From CACZQA01 sp050943615 (GTDB lineage Bacteria > Actinomycetota > Coriobacteriia > Coriobacteriales > QAMH01), in assembly GCA_050943615.1 (NCBI GenBank), contig JBMNPN010000038.1, positions 1 through 21,117 of the forward strand: a stretch of 21,117 nt of DNA, read 5' to 3'. Under the pieces are notes generated by a model. The model saw nothing but the letters and a program-made list of their open reading frames with translations. It made no database searches and was not told the DNA's origin. Each line of letters starts with the position of its first letter. The first letter of the stretch is position 1. A program made the translations under genes and the position numbers. Shown here piece after piece: positions 1-9,174 of the stretch.

Positions 1-100
1 AACGTGCGGCAATTATGGGGACGCGGTGCATCCGATGCGCGCCTTCGCCCACTGCGCTATAGTTGACTCCATCTAATAGCCTGCGAAGAAAGGCGTGCAC

Positions 101-1411
101 ATGCTCTTTTGCAATATCGACATCCTGGACGAGAACCTCGACTGGCAGCACGGCAAGTTCGTCGGCGTCGAAGACGACAAGGTCACCTACATCGGAGACA
201 GCGAACCCGAGGACGCGGAGAGGTTCGGTGAGCGCTACAACGGGCGCGGCAAGCTCCTCATGCCGGCGTTCTACGACACGCACGCGCATACGCCGATGAC
301 GCTTCTGCGCGGATATGCCGAAGACCAGCCGCTCCAACAGTGGCTCAACGACACCGTCTGGCCGTTCGAGGGCAAGATGGGCGGCGACAACTACTACTGG
401 GGCTGCATGCTCTCGCTGGCCGAGATGGTGCGCTACGGCATCGTGGGCTACACCGACATGTACTTCGGCACCATCGACCGCTGCAAGGCCACGCTCGAGG
501 CCGGCCTCAAGGCCAATCACACCGATGGCGGCACGATGTGCTTCGAGGAGAAGGACTACGACACGCTGCCCGTGGCCGCCGTCAACAAGGAGCTCTTCGA
601 GAACTGGCAGGGTGCCGGCGACGGCCGCATCAAGATCGACATGTGCATCCACGGGGAGTACACGACGCCCGAGGGCATGGTGCGCCGCGTGGTCGAGGAG
701 GCAAAGAAGCACAACACGGGCATCCACCTGCACCTTTCCGAGACGAAGTCCGAGCATGAGGAGTGCAAGGGACGTCATGACGGCATGACGCCGGCGGCAT
801 GGTTCGAGCATTGCGGCGTGTTCGACGTGCCCGTGACGGCGGCGCACTGCGTGTGGGTCGAGGACTCTGACATCGAGATCTTTACCAAGCATGGCGTGAA
901 CGTGAGCCTGAACCCGGCCAGCAACATGAAGCTCGCGAGCGGCTTTGCACCGGTGCAGAAGATGATCGATGCGGGCGTCAACCTGTCCATCGGCACCGAC
1001 GGCATGGCGTCGAACAACACCTACAACATGTTGCAGAGCGCCTATCTGCTCGCTTGCGGGCAGAAGGGCAACGACCTCGACCCGACCAGCGTGCCCGCCA
1101 AGGAGGTCCTGCGCATGCTGACCGTGGGCGGGGCCAAGGCCCAGGGACGCGACGACTGCGGTGTTCTGGCCTGCGGAAAGAAGGCCGACCTCATCGTCAT
1201 GGACATCGACCGTCCCTACATGCACCCGATTTTCGACATGGCGGTGAGCCTGCTGTACAGCGCCAACGCCTCCGACATCTGCCTCACGATGTGCGACGGC
1301 AAAGTGCTCTACCGCGACGGCGAGTACCTGACCATCGACGTCGAGCAGGCCGAAAGCGAAGTCGAGCGCGTCGTGGGCGAGATACTAACCTCCCTCGAGC
1401 AAGATAAGTAG
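101..1411 (+). CDS. Amidohydrolase, MTA/SAH deaminase-like (TRZ/ATZ family)
   Basis: A 436-residue cytosolic metal-dependent hydrolase of the amidohydrolase superfamily. Visible metal-site elements, in order, are HAH at residues 61-63, HLHLSET with His209 and His211, AAHC with His249, and GTDG with Asp300, followed by the C-terminal GKKADLIVMD strand of the composite beta-sandwich. This layout matches 5-methylthioadenosine/S-adenosylhomocysteine deaminases and related aminohydrolases (family knowledge); the exact substrate is inferred, and guanine or other nucleobase-type substrates remain possible. ATG 101 is chosen because AGAAAGG (87-93) lies 7 bases before it; an in-frame GTG at 95 is too close to that site. 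A TATAGT hexamer at 58-63 could be a -10 box, without a clear -35. It is followed by its own terminator, so it appears monocistronic or the last gene of an upstream operon. Confidence 0.88.
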   Translation: MLFCNIDILDENLDWQHGKFVGVEDDKVTYIGDSEPEDAERFGERYNGRGKLLMPAFYDTHAHTPMTLLRGYAEDQPLQQWLNDTVWPFEGKMGGDNYYWGCMLSLAEMVRYGIVGYTDMYFGTIDRCKATLEAGLKANHTDGGTMCFEEKDYDTLPVAAVNKELFENWQGAGDGRIKIDMCIHGEYTTPEGMVRRVVEEAKKHNTGIHLHLSETKSEHEECKGRHDGMTPAAWFEHCGVFDVPVTAAHCVWVEDSDIEIFTKHGVNVSLNPASNMKLASGFAPVQKMIDAGVNLSIGTDGMASNNTYNMLQSAYLLACGQKGNDLDPTSVPAKEVLRMLTVGGAKAQGRDDCGVLACGKKADLIVMDIDRPYMHPIFDMAVSLLYSANASDICLTMCDGKVLYRDGEYLTIDVEQAESEVERVVGEILTSLEQDK

Positions 1412-1441
1412 AGTAGCTTCTACACACGTGCATATCATCTG

Positions 1442-1483
1442 AGCCGGGTCGGGCCTTCTCGCGGGCCCGGTCCGGCTTTTTTT
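1442..1483 (+). terminator. Rho-independent terminator after the amidohydrolase gene
   Basis: A GC-rich hairpin pairs AGCCGG (1442-1447) with CCGGCT (1472-1477), with inner CGGGCC/GGCCCG pairing (1450-1455 and 1464-1469). A run of seven T ends at 1483. It lies 30 bases after the stop codon and separates this gene from tilS. Confidence 0.88.
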
Positions 1484-1549
1484 CGGTGGAACGCGGGCGC
1501 CGGCTGCGGTATCGTGTCGTTTCGTTGGCATCGTCGATGGAGGAATGGC

Positions 1550-2698
1550 TTGGATACGCGGGTCTCGCAGATGACAGGTGGGCAGGGGAGGATCCCCGTT
1601 CTGCTCATGGTCTCGGGCGGCTCCGACTCCACGGCGCTGCTCGAGCTTGCCGCAAAATACCTGCGCGGCTCGGCCACCATCTCCTTCAAGCTGGACGAAT
1701 CCGAGCGTCTGAATTCGACGCTTCTCGGCAAGATGGGCGAGGTCCTGCCCCCGCCCGAGCGCTGTGCGTTCTACGCGCTGCACGTCAACCACATGCTGCG
1801 CGGCACCCAGGCGGATGACGATGAGGCCTTCGTGCGCGCGCATTGCGAGAACTACAGCATTCCCTGCGAGGTGCGCCGCGTCGATGTGGCGGCACTCGCT
1901 GCCAAGGGCGGACAGGGCATCGAGGCCACGGCGCACGAGCTGCGCTACCGCCTGGCAGACGAGGTCCTCGACTCCATCTGCGAGCGTGTCGGCGTCCCGC
2001 CCGAGCAGGGGCTCATCTGCACGGCGCACACGCTCGACGACCGCATCGAGACCTTCTTCATGCGCTCGCTCGTCGGCACGGGCCCGGGTGGCCTTGGTTC
2101 CATCGCGCGCGTGCAGGGGAGGGTGCGCCGACCGCTTCTCGGCGTGCTGCGCGAAGAGCTCCGCAGCTGGCTGCGCTCGCGCCATGCCGGCTGCCCCGAC
2201 TACGAGCTCTGGCGCGACGATCCCACCAACGAGGACGGCTCGAACTTCCGCAGCCGCGTGCGTATGCAGGCCATGCCCGTCATGCGCAGCCTGCGCCCCG
2301 GCTTCGAGCGCAGCCTCGAGCGGACCATGGACCTCATCGCCTCCGAGGACGCCGACCTCGCCGACCAGGCCCGTTCGCTGCTCTATCGCAACTTGAGCTG
2401 GGATGGGCAAATCGCCACGCTGCCAGTTGACGTGCTGGAGAGCTGCAGCCGCAGCCTTGCCCGCCGCCTCCTGCGCGCGGCGCTTCTGGTCGTGGCCCCC
2501 TCGGCGCGCCTCGAGTCCGCGCAAATCGAACGGGTACTCTCGGGATACAAGCGTGCGGGCTTTGTCACGGAGGTTTCCGGCGGAGTGCGCGTCACAAGCG
2601 ATGGGAAACGTCTCGTCATGCGCGTGGCGCAGCCCTCCCGCCTCAGCCGGGGGAGCGGCTCGTCTTCGTCCGGTGACGGGAATAATTGCCGTAGATAG
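1550..2698 (+). CDS. tilS: tRNA(Ile)-lysidine synthase TilS
   Basis: ATP-dependent ligase that attaches lysine to C34 of the CAU-anticodon tRNA-Ile, which changes both codon reading and charging. The PP-loop SGGSDS lies near residue 23. It is followed by the family motifs HVNHMLRG, ATAHELRYR, TAHTLDDRIETFFMR, RPLL and the DPTNEDGSNFRSRVR segment, then a variable C-terminal region. Product length is 382 residues. The start is set at TTG 1550 because GGAGG (1539-1543) lies 6 bases upstream and the PP-loop follows soon after. GTG 1514 has no good ribosome site, and ATG 1571 is also unsupported. tilS-hpt-ftsH is a widely conserved order. The last bases are Ser/Gly-rich and less conserved. Confidence 0.93.
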   Translation: MDTRVSQMTGGQGRIPVLLMVSGGSDSTALLELAAKYLRGSATISFKLDESERLNSTLLGKMGEVLPPPERCAFYALHVNHMLRGTQADDDEAFVRAHCENYSIPCEVRRVDVAALAAKGGQGIEATAHELRYRLADEVLDSICERVGVPPEQGLICTAHTLDDRIETFFMRSLVGTGPGGLGSIARVQGRVRRPLLGVLREELRSWLRSRHAGCPDYELWRDDPTNEDGSNFRSRVRMQAMPVMRSLRPGFERSLERTMDLIASEDADLADQARSLLYRNLSWDGQIATLPVDVLESCSRSLARRLLRAALLVVAPSARLESAQIERVLSGYKRAGFVTEVSGGVRVTSDGKRLVMRVAQPSRLSRGSGSSSSGDGNNCRR

Positions 2699-2806
2699 CG
2701 TGAAGTTTGGTCAGAACCCGCTCGCAAGATGACAAATCGGTTATAGATTATCGATTCGCACGCTCTAATGCGATAATGGCAAAGTTGCTGTAGCGATAGG
2801 AGTCAC

Positions 2807-3352
2807 ATGCATCCCGACCTGAAAGCGGTTCTCTATTCCGAGCAGGAGCTCCAAGATCGCGTTGCCGAAATGGGCGCGCAGATCACCAAGGACTACGCCG
2901 ACGCCCACGACCTCATCGTGATCTCGGTCCTGCGCGGCGCGGCCATCTACATGGCCGACCTCGTCCGTGCCATCGAGCTTCCGCTGGAGATGGACTATAT
3001 GGCGGTGAGCTCGTACGGGGCCGCCACCAAGTCGTCGGGTGTCGTGCGCATCATCAAGGACCTGAGCTCGCACATCGAGGGCCGCGACGTGATCATCGCC
3101 GAGGACATCCTCGATTCCGGCTTGACGCTCAAGTACCTGACCAAGACGCTTGCAAGCCGCAACCCGCGCTCGCTCGAGATCGCGGCGCTTCTTCGCAAGC
3201 AGGGCGCGCAGAAGACCGACATCGAGTGCAAGTACGTCGGTTTCGAGTGCCCACCCGAGTTCATAGTCGGTTATGGTCTCGACTATGCCGAGCGCTACCG
3301 CAACCTTCCGTATATCGGCATCCTGGACCCTTCGGTCTATGGTGGCGACTAG
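2807..3352 (+). CDS. hpt: Hypoxanthine phosphoribosyltransferase
   Basis: Purine salvage enzyme that converts hypoxanthine or guanine plus PRPP to IMP or GMP. The 181-residue length is typical. The VISVLRGAAIYMADLVR segment, the flexible-loop region around SSYG and the PRPP-binding signature VIIAEDILDSGLTL (about residues 98-111) are clear, followed by YVGFECPPEFIVGYGLDY near the C-terminus. ATG 2807 follows AGGAG (2798-2802) with 4 bases between. The gene stands 108 bases after tilS and 24 bases before ftsH, the usual neighbourhood. An AT-richer stretch at 2740-2780 (TATAGA, GATAAT) may hold its own promoter, but no convincing -35 is seen. Confidence 0.95.
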   Translation: MHPDLKAVLYSEQELQDRVAEMGAQITKDYADAHDLIVISVLRGAAIYMADLVRAIELPLEMDYMAVSSYGAATKSSGVVRIIKDLSSHIEGRDVIIAEDILDSGLTLKYLTKTLASRNPRSLEIAALLRKQGAQKTDIECKYVGFECPPEFIVGYGLDYAERYRNLPYIGILDPSVYGGD

Positions 3353-3376
3353 CTAACATCGACAAGGAGAACGTTG

Positions 3377-5488
<2,112 letters not shown>

Positions 5489-5496
5489 ACCGATAG

Positions 5497-5525
5497 TGCC
5501 AGCGGCATGAACGGCGCAGCTGGCA
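5497..5525 (+). other. Small hairpin after ftsH
   Basis: TGCCAGC (5497-5503) pairs perfectly with GCTGGCA (5519-5525) around a 15-base loop. There is no T run, so it is more likely an mRNA 3' end structure than a terminator. It comes just before the second hairpin at 5557. Confidence 0.45.
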
Positions 5526-5556
5526 TTAGAGAGCTGCACCTATAGAGATTCATACC

Positions 5557-5588
5557 GAACGTCCCTTTTTTCGAAGGGGCGTTCTTTC
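5557..5588 (+). terminator. Probable terminator between ftsH and folE
   Basis: GAACGTCCC (5557-5565) pairs with GGGGCGTTC (5576-5584), nine pairs with one G-U, followed by a short T-rich tail (TTTC). The loop contains a six-T run. The weak tail means termination may be partial. Confidence 0.6.
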
Positions 5589-5594
5589 TATACT
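5589..5594 (+). promoter_or_regulatory. Candidate -10 box for folE
   Basis: TATACT matches five of six positions of the -10 consensus and lies 75 bases before the folE start. No good -35 hexamer exists at 16-18 bases spacing, because that region is the hairpin loop T run. Confidence 0.35.
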
Positions 5595-5668
5595 TCTTAG
5601 CTATGTCTTGTCTGGAACTTGCTTTCGGGCAGGCAGCAGAGAGAAGCAATTTTGGAGGACCGAGGACA

Positions 5669-6235
5669 GTGGACCACGAGAAGATCGAGCAAGGCGTTCG
5701 CATGATTCTTGAGGGCGTGGGGGAGGACCCCGACCGCCCGGGCTTGAAAGAGACGCCGGCGCGCGTCGCGCGCATGTACGAAGAAGTGCTCTGCGGCATG
5801 GAGCAGGACCCCGACGAGCTCTTCGTCAAGAAGTTCGACGAAGGACACCAGGAGATGGTGATCGTCCATGATATCCCGGTGTACTCGCTGTGCGAGCACC
5901 ACCTGGTCCCGTTCTTCGGCGTGGCGCACGTTGCCTACATCCCCAACAAGTCGGGCAGGATCTGCGGCCTGTCCAAGCTCGCGCGCCTGGTCGAGCTGTA
6001 TGCGCACCGCCTGCAGGTCCAGGAGCGTCTGACCTCGCAGATTGCCGACACCCTGGTCGAGGAGATGGACCCGCAGGGCGTGCTCGTCGTGCTGGAGTGC
6101 GAGCACATGTGCATGAGCATGCGCGGCGTTCGCAAGCCCGGTTCCAAGACGACGACCTCGGCGGTTCGCGGATCGCTCCGCTCTTCCGCGCAGACGCGTG
6201 CCGAGGCGCTCAGCCTGATCCGCGGGAGGAACTAG
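5669..6235 (+). CDS. folE: GTP cyclohydrolase I
   Basis: First enzyme of folate synthesis, converting GTP to 7,8-dihydroneopterin triphosphate; a homodecamer in the cytosol. Zinc ligands are visible as Cys75 and His78 in YSLCEHH and Cys148 in HMCMSMRG. The fold signatures HVAYIPNKSGRICGLSKLAR, QVQERLTSQIAD and GVRKPGSKTTTSAVRG are intact. Start GTG 5669 gives a 188-residue protein beginning VDHEKIEQGVRMILE, which matches the usual N-terminus; GGAGG (5654-5658) lies 10 bases upstream. An in-frame ATG at 5603 would add 22 residues without a ribosome site. The stop is 3 bases before folP, whose ribosome site GGGAGGA lies inside the end of folE, so the two are translationally linked. Confidence 0.95.
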   Translation: MDHEKIEQGVRMILEGVGEDPDRPGLKETPARVARMYEEVLCGMEQDPDELFVKKFDEGHQEMVIVHDIPVYSLCEHHLVPFFGVAHVAYIPNKSGRICGLSKLARLVELYAHRLQVQERLTSQIADTLVEEMDPQGVLVVLECEHMCMSMRGVRKPGSKTTTSAVRGSLRSSAQTRAEALSLIRGRN

Positions 6236-6238
6236 CAC

Positions 6239-7525
6239 ATGACCCAGATCTGGAAGTGCGGCCCGTTCGAGTTCGACCTCTCCGAGCCGCTCATCATGGG
6301 CATCACCAACGTCACGCCCGACTCGTTCAGCGATGGCGGTGACCACAATGCGCCTGAGGATGCCGTGGCCTTTGCCAAGCAGCAGCTTGCCGAGGGCGCA
6401 GACATCATCGACGTTGGCGGAGAATCGACGCGCCCTGGCTCTGCCGAGGTGAGCGTCGAAGAAGAGCTCTCCCGCGTGCTTCCCGTGGTGCGCGAGCTTG
6501 CCGGGCAAGGCGTTGCCGTGAGCGTCGACACGCGCCATGCGGAAGTGGCCCGCGCCTGCGTTGAGGCCGGTGCCTGCATCATCAACGACGTTTCTGGTTT
6601 CCGCGACCGCGCCATGCGCGAGGTGGCCTGCGATTGCGACGCGGGGCTTGTGATCATGCACATGCTCGGAGAGCCGGGGCACATGCAGGACGACCCGCAA
6701 TACGACGATGTCGTCGCAGAGGTCGAGGCGTCCCTTACACACATGGCGACGCGTCTGGAAAGCGAGGGCGTCGAGCACGACCGCATCTGCCTGGATCCCG
6801 GCGTCGGCTTTGGCAAGAACGCTGGGCACAACGATGCGCTGCTCATGGCAACGGAGCACTTCGCCTCGCTCGGGTACTGCTACATGGTCGCCGTGAGCCG
6901 CAAGAGCTTCATCGGCACGATGACCGGCATCGAGGAGCCCAAGGACCGCGACGAGGCATCTGCGCTTTGCGCGGCGGCGGCCATCGAGGAAGGTGCGCAG
7001 GTAGCGCGCGTCCACAACGTCGCGCTCACCAAAGAGGTAATCGAGAAGTCCCGCCGTGCCATCGTCGCGCTGGGCTCGAATATGGATAGCCCCCAGACGC
7101 AGATTGACCGCGCAGTGCGAGCGCTGCGCCATCTACCGCATACCTGGGTCTCGGCGGTCTCGCCCTACTACCAAAGCGAGCCCGCCTACCGCGAGAACCA
7201 GGCTGATTTCGTCAATGCGGTCGCCGTTCTGCAGACGACGCTGTCCGCACACGAACTCCTCGACGAGCTCCACAACCTCGAGGATGCTCAGGGACGTATG
7301 CGCACCCTCGAGAACGGGCCGCGCACGCTCGACCTCGACATCGTCGACTTCGAAGGCGAGACGAGCGACGACCCCAAGCTCATACTGCCGCATCCCAAGG
7401 CGCTCGAGCGCGATTTTGTGGTGACGCCGCTTCTGGCCGTGCTCCCGCACGTGCGCTTTGCCAATGGGGTCGCCGTCGACAGGAGCAAGGTGAGCGTTGG
7501 CAAAGTCACGGGAATCGCCTACTAG
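6239..7525 (+). CDS. folP-folK: Fused dihydropteroate synthase - HPPK (FolP-FolK)
   Basis: A bifunctional folate enzyme of 428 residues. Residues 1 to about 270 are dihydropteroate synthase, which joins pterin pyrophosphate and p-aminobenzoate. It has IMGITNVTPDSFSDGG (from residue 19), DIIDVGGESTRPGS, LDPGVGFGKN and SRKSFIG. Residues from about 273 to 428 are 6-hydroxymethyl-dihydropterin pyrophosphokinase, with IVALGSNM (from residue 275), the signature NGPRTLDLDIV and LPHPKALERDFVVTPL. The reading frame runs through with no stop and no good internal ribosome site at the junction, so this is a true fusion. The fused order links two consecutive steps (FolK product feeds FolP), although FolP comes first in the chain. 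folB, often located between folP and folK, is missing. ATG 6239 has GGGAGGA 8 bases upstream. Confidence 0.93.
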   Translation: MTQIWKCGPFEFDLSEPLIMGITNVTPDSFSDGGDHNAPEDAVAFAKQQLAEGADIIDVGGESTRPGSAEVSVEEELSRVLPVVRELAGQGVAVSVDTRHAEVARACVEAGACIINDVSGFRDRAMREVACDCDAGLVIMHMLGEPGHMQDDPQYDDVVAEVEASLTHMATRLESEGVEHDRICLDPGVGFGKNAGHNDALLMATEHFASLGYCYMVAVSRKSFIGTMTGIEEPKDRDEASALCAAAAIEEGAQVARVHNVALTKEVIEKSRRAIVALGSNMDSPQTQIDRAVRALRHLPHTWVSAVSPYYQSEPAYRENQADFVNAVAVLQTTLSAHELLDELHNLEDAQGRMRTLENGPRTLDLDIVDFEGETSDDPKLILPHPKALERDFVVTPLLAVLPHVRFANGVAVDRSKVSVGKVTGIAY

Positions 7526-7547
7526 GGCCGTGGCTTGCCGTGCCAGC

Positions 7548-7698
7548 GCATGAGATGTGCGGCTGGGACCAAAACAGGGGTGCGGTTTTTCGTGAGGCTG
7601 TACAGAGCCATCGCTTTGACCTGCTGCTTCTTTACGCCCGTTGGGACAATGGCACCGGAAATTTCAAGAATAATGGTCCCAACCGAAAATCTCGTGCA
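7548..7698. repeat. Inverted-repeat element, copy 1 (about 150 bases)
   Basis: A roughly 25-base arm at 7548-7574, containing GAGATGTGCGGCTGGGACCA, is repeated in inverted orientation at 7674-7698 (TGGTCCCAACCGAAAATCTC then GTGCA). Three mismatches and one G-U pair separate the arms, with about 100 bases of unique sequence between them. It would form a long-stem hairpin if transcribed. No gene with a supported start overlaps it, although open frames cross it in both directions. Confidence 0.75.
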
Positions 7699-7735
7699 GT
7701 GATCTGCTCGAAATGGCACTGGCAATACGTCTTCG

Positions 7736-7877
7736 TGCACGAGATATGCGGCTGGGACCAAAATGTCGGTGTCATCGTTCCAGAGACCATAGAGAACCTG
7801 CAGGTCAGCGGGGTGCCTATATCCAGATATCCCCGAAATCGCACCGCCCGTGTGGTCCCAACCGAAAATCTCATGCA
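7736..7877. repeat. Inverted-repeat element, copy 2 (about 142 bases)
   Basis: It has the same arm sequence as copy 1: plus-oriented arm at 7736-7763 (TGCACGAGATATGCGGCTGG then GACCAAAA) and inverted arm at 7853-7877. It starts 37 bases after copy 1 ends. The loops of the two copies share only scattered similarity, so the arms are conserved and the interior is not. The remainder of the 7526-8099 stretch up to 7956 shows nothing else recognisable. Confidence 0.75.
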
Positions 7878-7956
7878 AGCTATATCTGAGCTGCAGCAGA
7901 AACGGGAGCCCTCTACGAACCCGCTCGTGCGCATGGAAGTCAAGCGATTTTCGTTC

Positions 7957-7993
7957 TTGACAGCTTGACAACACTCGCTGGTCTGCGTATTTT
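7957..7993 (+). promoter_or_regulatory. Promoter of the SepIVA-like/yceD operon
   Basis: Two perfect TTGACA hexamers occur at 7957-7962 and 7965-7970. The second is exactly 17 bases before TATTTT (7988-7993), a fair -10. It lies about 107 bases upstream of the next start codon, giving a leader of roughly 100 bases. Confidence 0.6.
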
Positions 7994-8011
7994 GCCGCAA
8001 TGGTCGCATGA

Positions 8012-8070
8012 CGTGTTGTGATAGTATTTACGCGATATTTTTTCGTCTTAGCTGTCAGAAACACAACACG
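8012..8070 (+). other. Inverted repeat in the leader of the SepIVA-like gene
   Basis: CGTGTTGTG (8012-8020) is perfectly complementary to CACAACACG (8062-8070), a 9-base-pair stem around a 41-base AT-rich loop. A further ACAACAC copy overlaps the promoter at 7968-7974 and could pair with the same left arm. This gives two alternative pairings within one leader. Confidence 0.4.
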
Positions 8071-8099
8071 AACGCAGCAACTGATAGAAGGGGCCTCTC

Positions 8100-8564
8100 A
8101 TGGATGATGCAGGGATTGAAGAGCTGCTCGACGAGCTAGCAGAGAGAATCGAGCAGTCCAAACCCGTTTTGGGCAACAGCCAGAAGCGCCAGGTGGAAAT
8201 CGGTCCGATCTTCGAGATTCTCGACGAGATCCGCGACATCTTCCCCGAGGAGCTTCGCCAGGCGCGCATCATCGTCCGCGACCGCCAGGGCATGATCGAA
8301 GCTGCCGAGATCGACGCGAACCGCATCCTCGAGGACGCGGAGCACCAAGCCGAGCAGATTGCCGGCGAACAGGAGGTCGTGCGCCTTGCAGAGCAGAAGG
8401 CGCAGGACATCATCGACGAGGCAATGGCGCGCGAGCGCGAGATGCGCGTTGGCGCCGAGGACTACGCGGACCAGATTTTCGCGAACCTCGAGACCAACCT
8501 CGATAACCTGCTCAAGAACGTGACGCGCTGCCGTCAGCGCCTCAACAACGAGATGACCGATTAG
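8100..8564 (+). CDS. SepIVA/DivIVA-like coiled-coil protein
   Basis: A 154-residue, acidic, almost wholly helical protein without membrane segment or signal peptide. Residues about 55-125 form a long heptad-like coiled coil rich in Glu, Ala, Gln and Arg, followed by EDYADQIFANLETNLDNLL, a tail typical of actinobacterial DivIVA-type proteins. In mycobacteria the septation factor SepIVA lies next to the yceD homologue and rnc, so the position just before yceD supports this assignment; a role in division or cell-envelope growth is inferred from that. Some annotations call such proteins ATPase or F0 subunit b-like, merely because of the coiled coil. ATG 8100 follows an AAGGGG site. The stop is 51 bases before yceD. 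Confidence 0.65.
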   Translation: MDDAGIEELLDELAERIEQSKPVLGNSQKRQVEIGPIFEILDEIRDIFPEELRQARIIVRDRQGMIEAAEIDANRILEDAEHQAEQIAGEQEVVRLAEQKAQDIIDEAMAREREMRVGAEDYADQIFANLETNLDNLLKNVTRCRQRLNNEMTD

Positions 8565-8615
8565 TCTCTCCTCGTTGCTTGACGCGCCCGAAGGGTACCT
8601 GAGAAAGGTCGAGCA

Positions 8616-9161
8616 ATGAAGCCGTTTATCGTTTCCATGGATTCCGATCTCGAAGAGGTCGGAGGGACGCGCATGCTCAAGGGCACGCTCGACGAGACTT
8701 CCTACCATGTCGGCGTCGACGAATACAAGACCCCCGAGGGCGTTGCCTACGATCTGATCCTCACCAACACCGGCGAGGGCATCTTGCTGTCTGGCCTTGC
8801 CAAGTGCACGGCGCAGACGCGCTGTGCCCGCTGCCTGGACCCCGTCGAGCTCGATATCGCCGGCGAGGTGGAGGGCTACTACCTGCTCGAGCCCGCTGAG
8901 AAGGTCGAGGGCTACGAAGAAGACGAGTTCGAGGTCATCGACGACGAGGGCAACTTCGACATTTCCGGCCCGCTCGAGGCGGCGCTCGTCTTTGATACGC
9001 CATACGTCACCCTGTGCAAGGACGACTGCAAGGGGCTGTGCCCGCGCTGTGGAAAGAACCTCAACGAGGGCCCGTGTGATTGCCCTCCCGACGACGGCAT
9101 CGACGACATGAACCCGTTTGCCGTGCTGAAGAACCTCGACCTCGGCCAGAACGACAACTAG
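8616..9161 (+). CDS. yceD: YceD family protein (DUF177), metal-binding
   Basis: A 181-residue YceD/DUF177 protein. In other bacteria this family is encoded next to rpmF and is linked to 23S rRNA accumulation and ribosome assembly. The N-terminal half carries RCARCLDPVEL (about residues 69-79). The C-terminal part has the Cys cluster CKDDCKGLCPRCGKNL followed by CDC, consistent with a zinc site. The middle is strongly acidic. ATG 8616 follows GAAAGG with an ordinary spacing. rpmF is not downstream here but 8.4 kb away, an unusual separation. An RNA methyltransferase gene follows after 13 bases, which keeps the ribosome theme. Confidence 0.85.
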   Translation: MKPFIVSMDSDLEEVGGTRMLKGTLDETSYHVGVDEYKTPEGVAYDLILTNTGEGILLSGLAKCTAQTRCARCLDPVELDIAGEVEGYYLLEPAEKVEGYEEDEFEVIDDEGNFDISGPLEAALVFDTPYVTLCKDDCKGLCPRCGKNLNEGPCDCPPDDGIDDMNPFAVLKNLDLGQNDN

Positions 9162-9174
9162 TCCCGCAGACCAC

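Noticed and set aside
2..76. Open frame from the left edge ending TAA at 74-76, possible tail of an upstream gene
   Set aside because: Only 24 codons are visible, no family can be recognised, and TATAGT at 58-63 fits a promoter as well.
7522..8064. Minus-strand open frame of 180 codons and plus-strand frame 7540-7968 in the repeat region
   Set aside because: No ribosome site, the frames run through inverted repeats, and the minus frame crosses the promoter of the next operon; coding is not supported.
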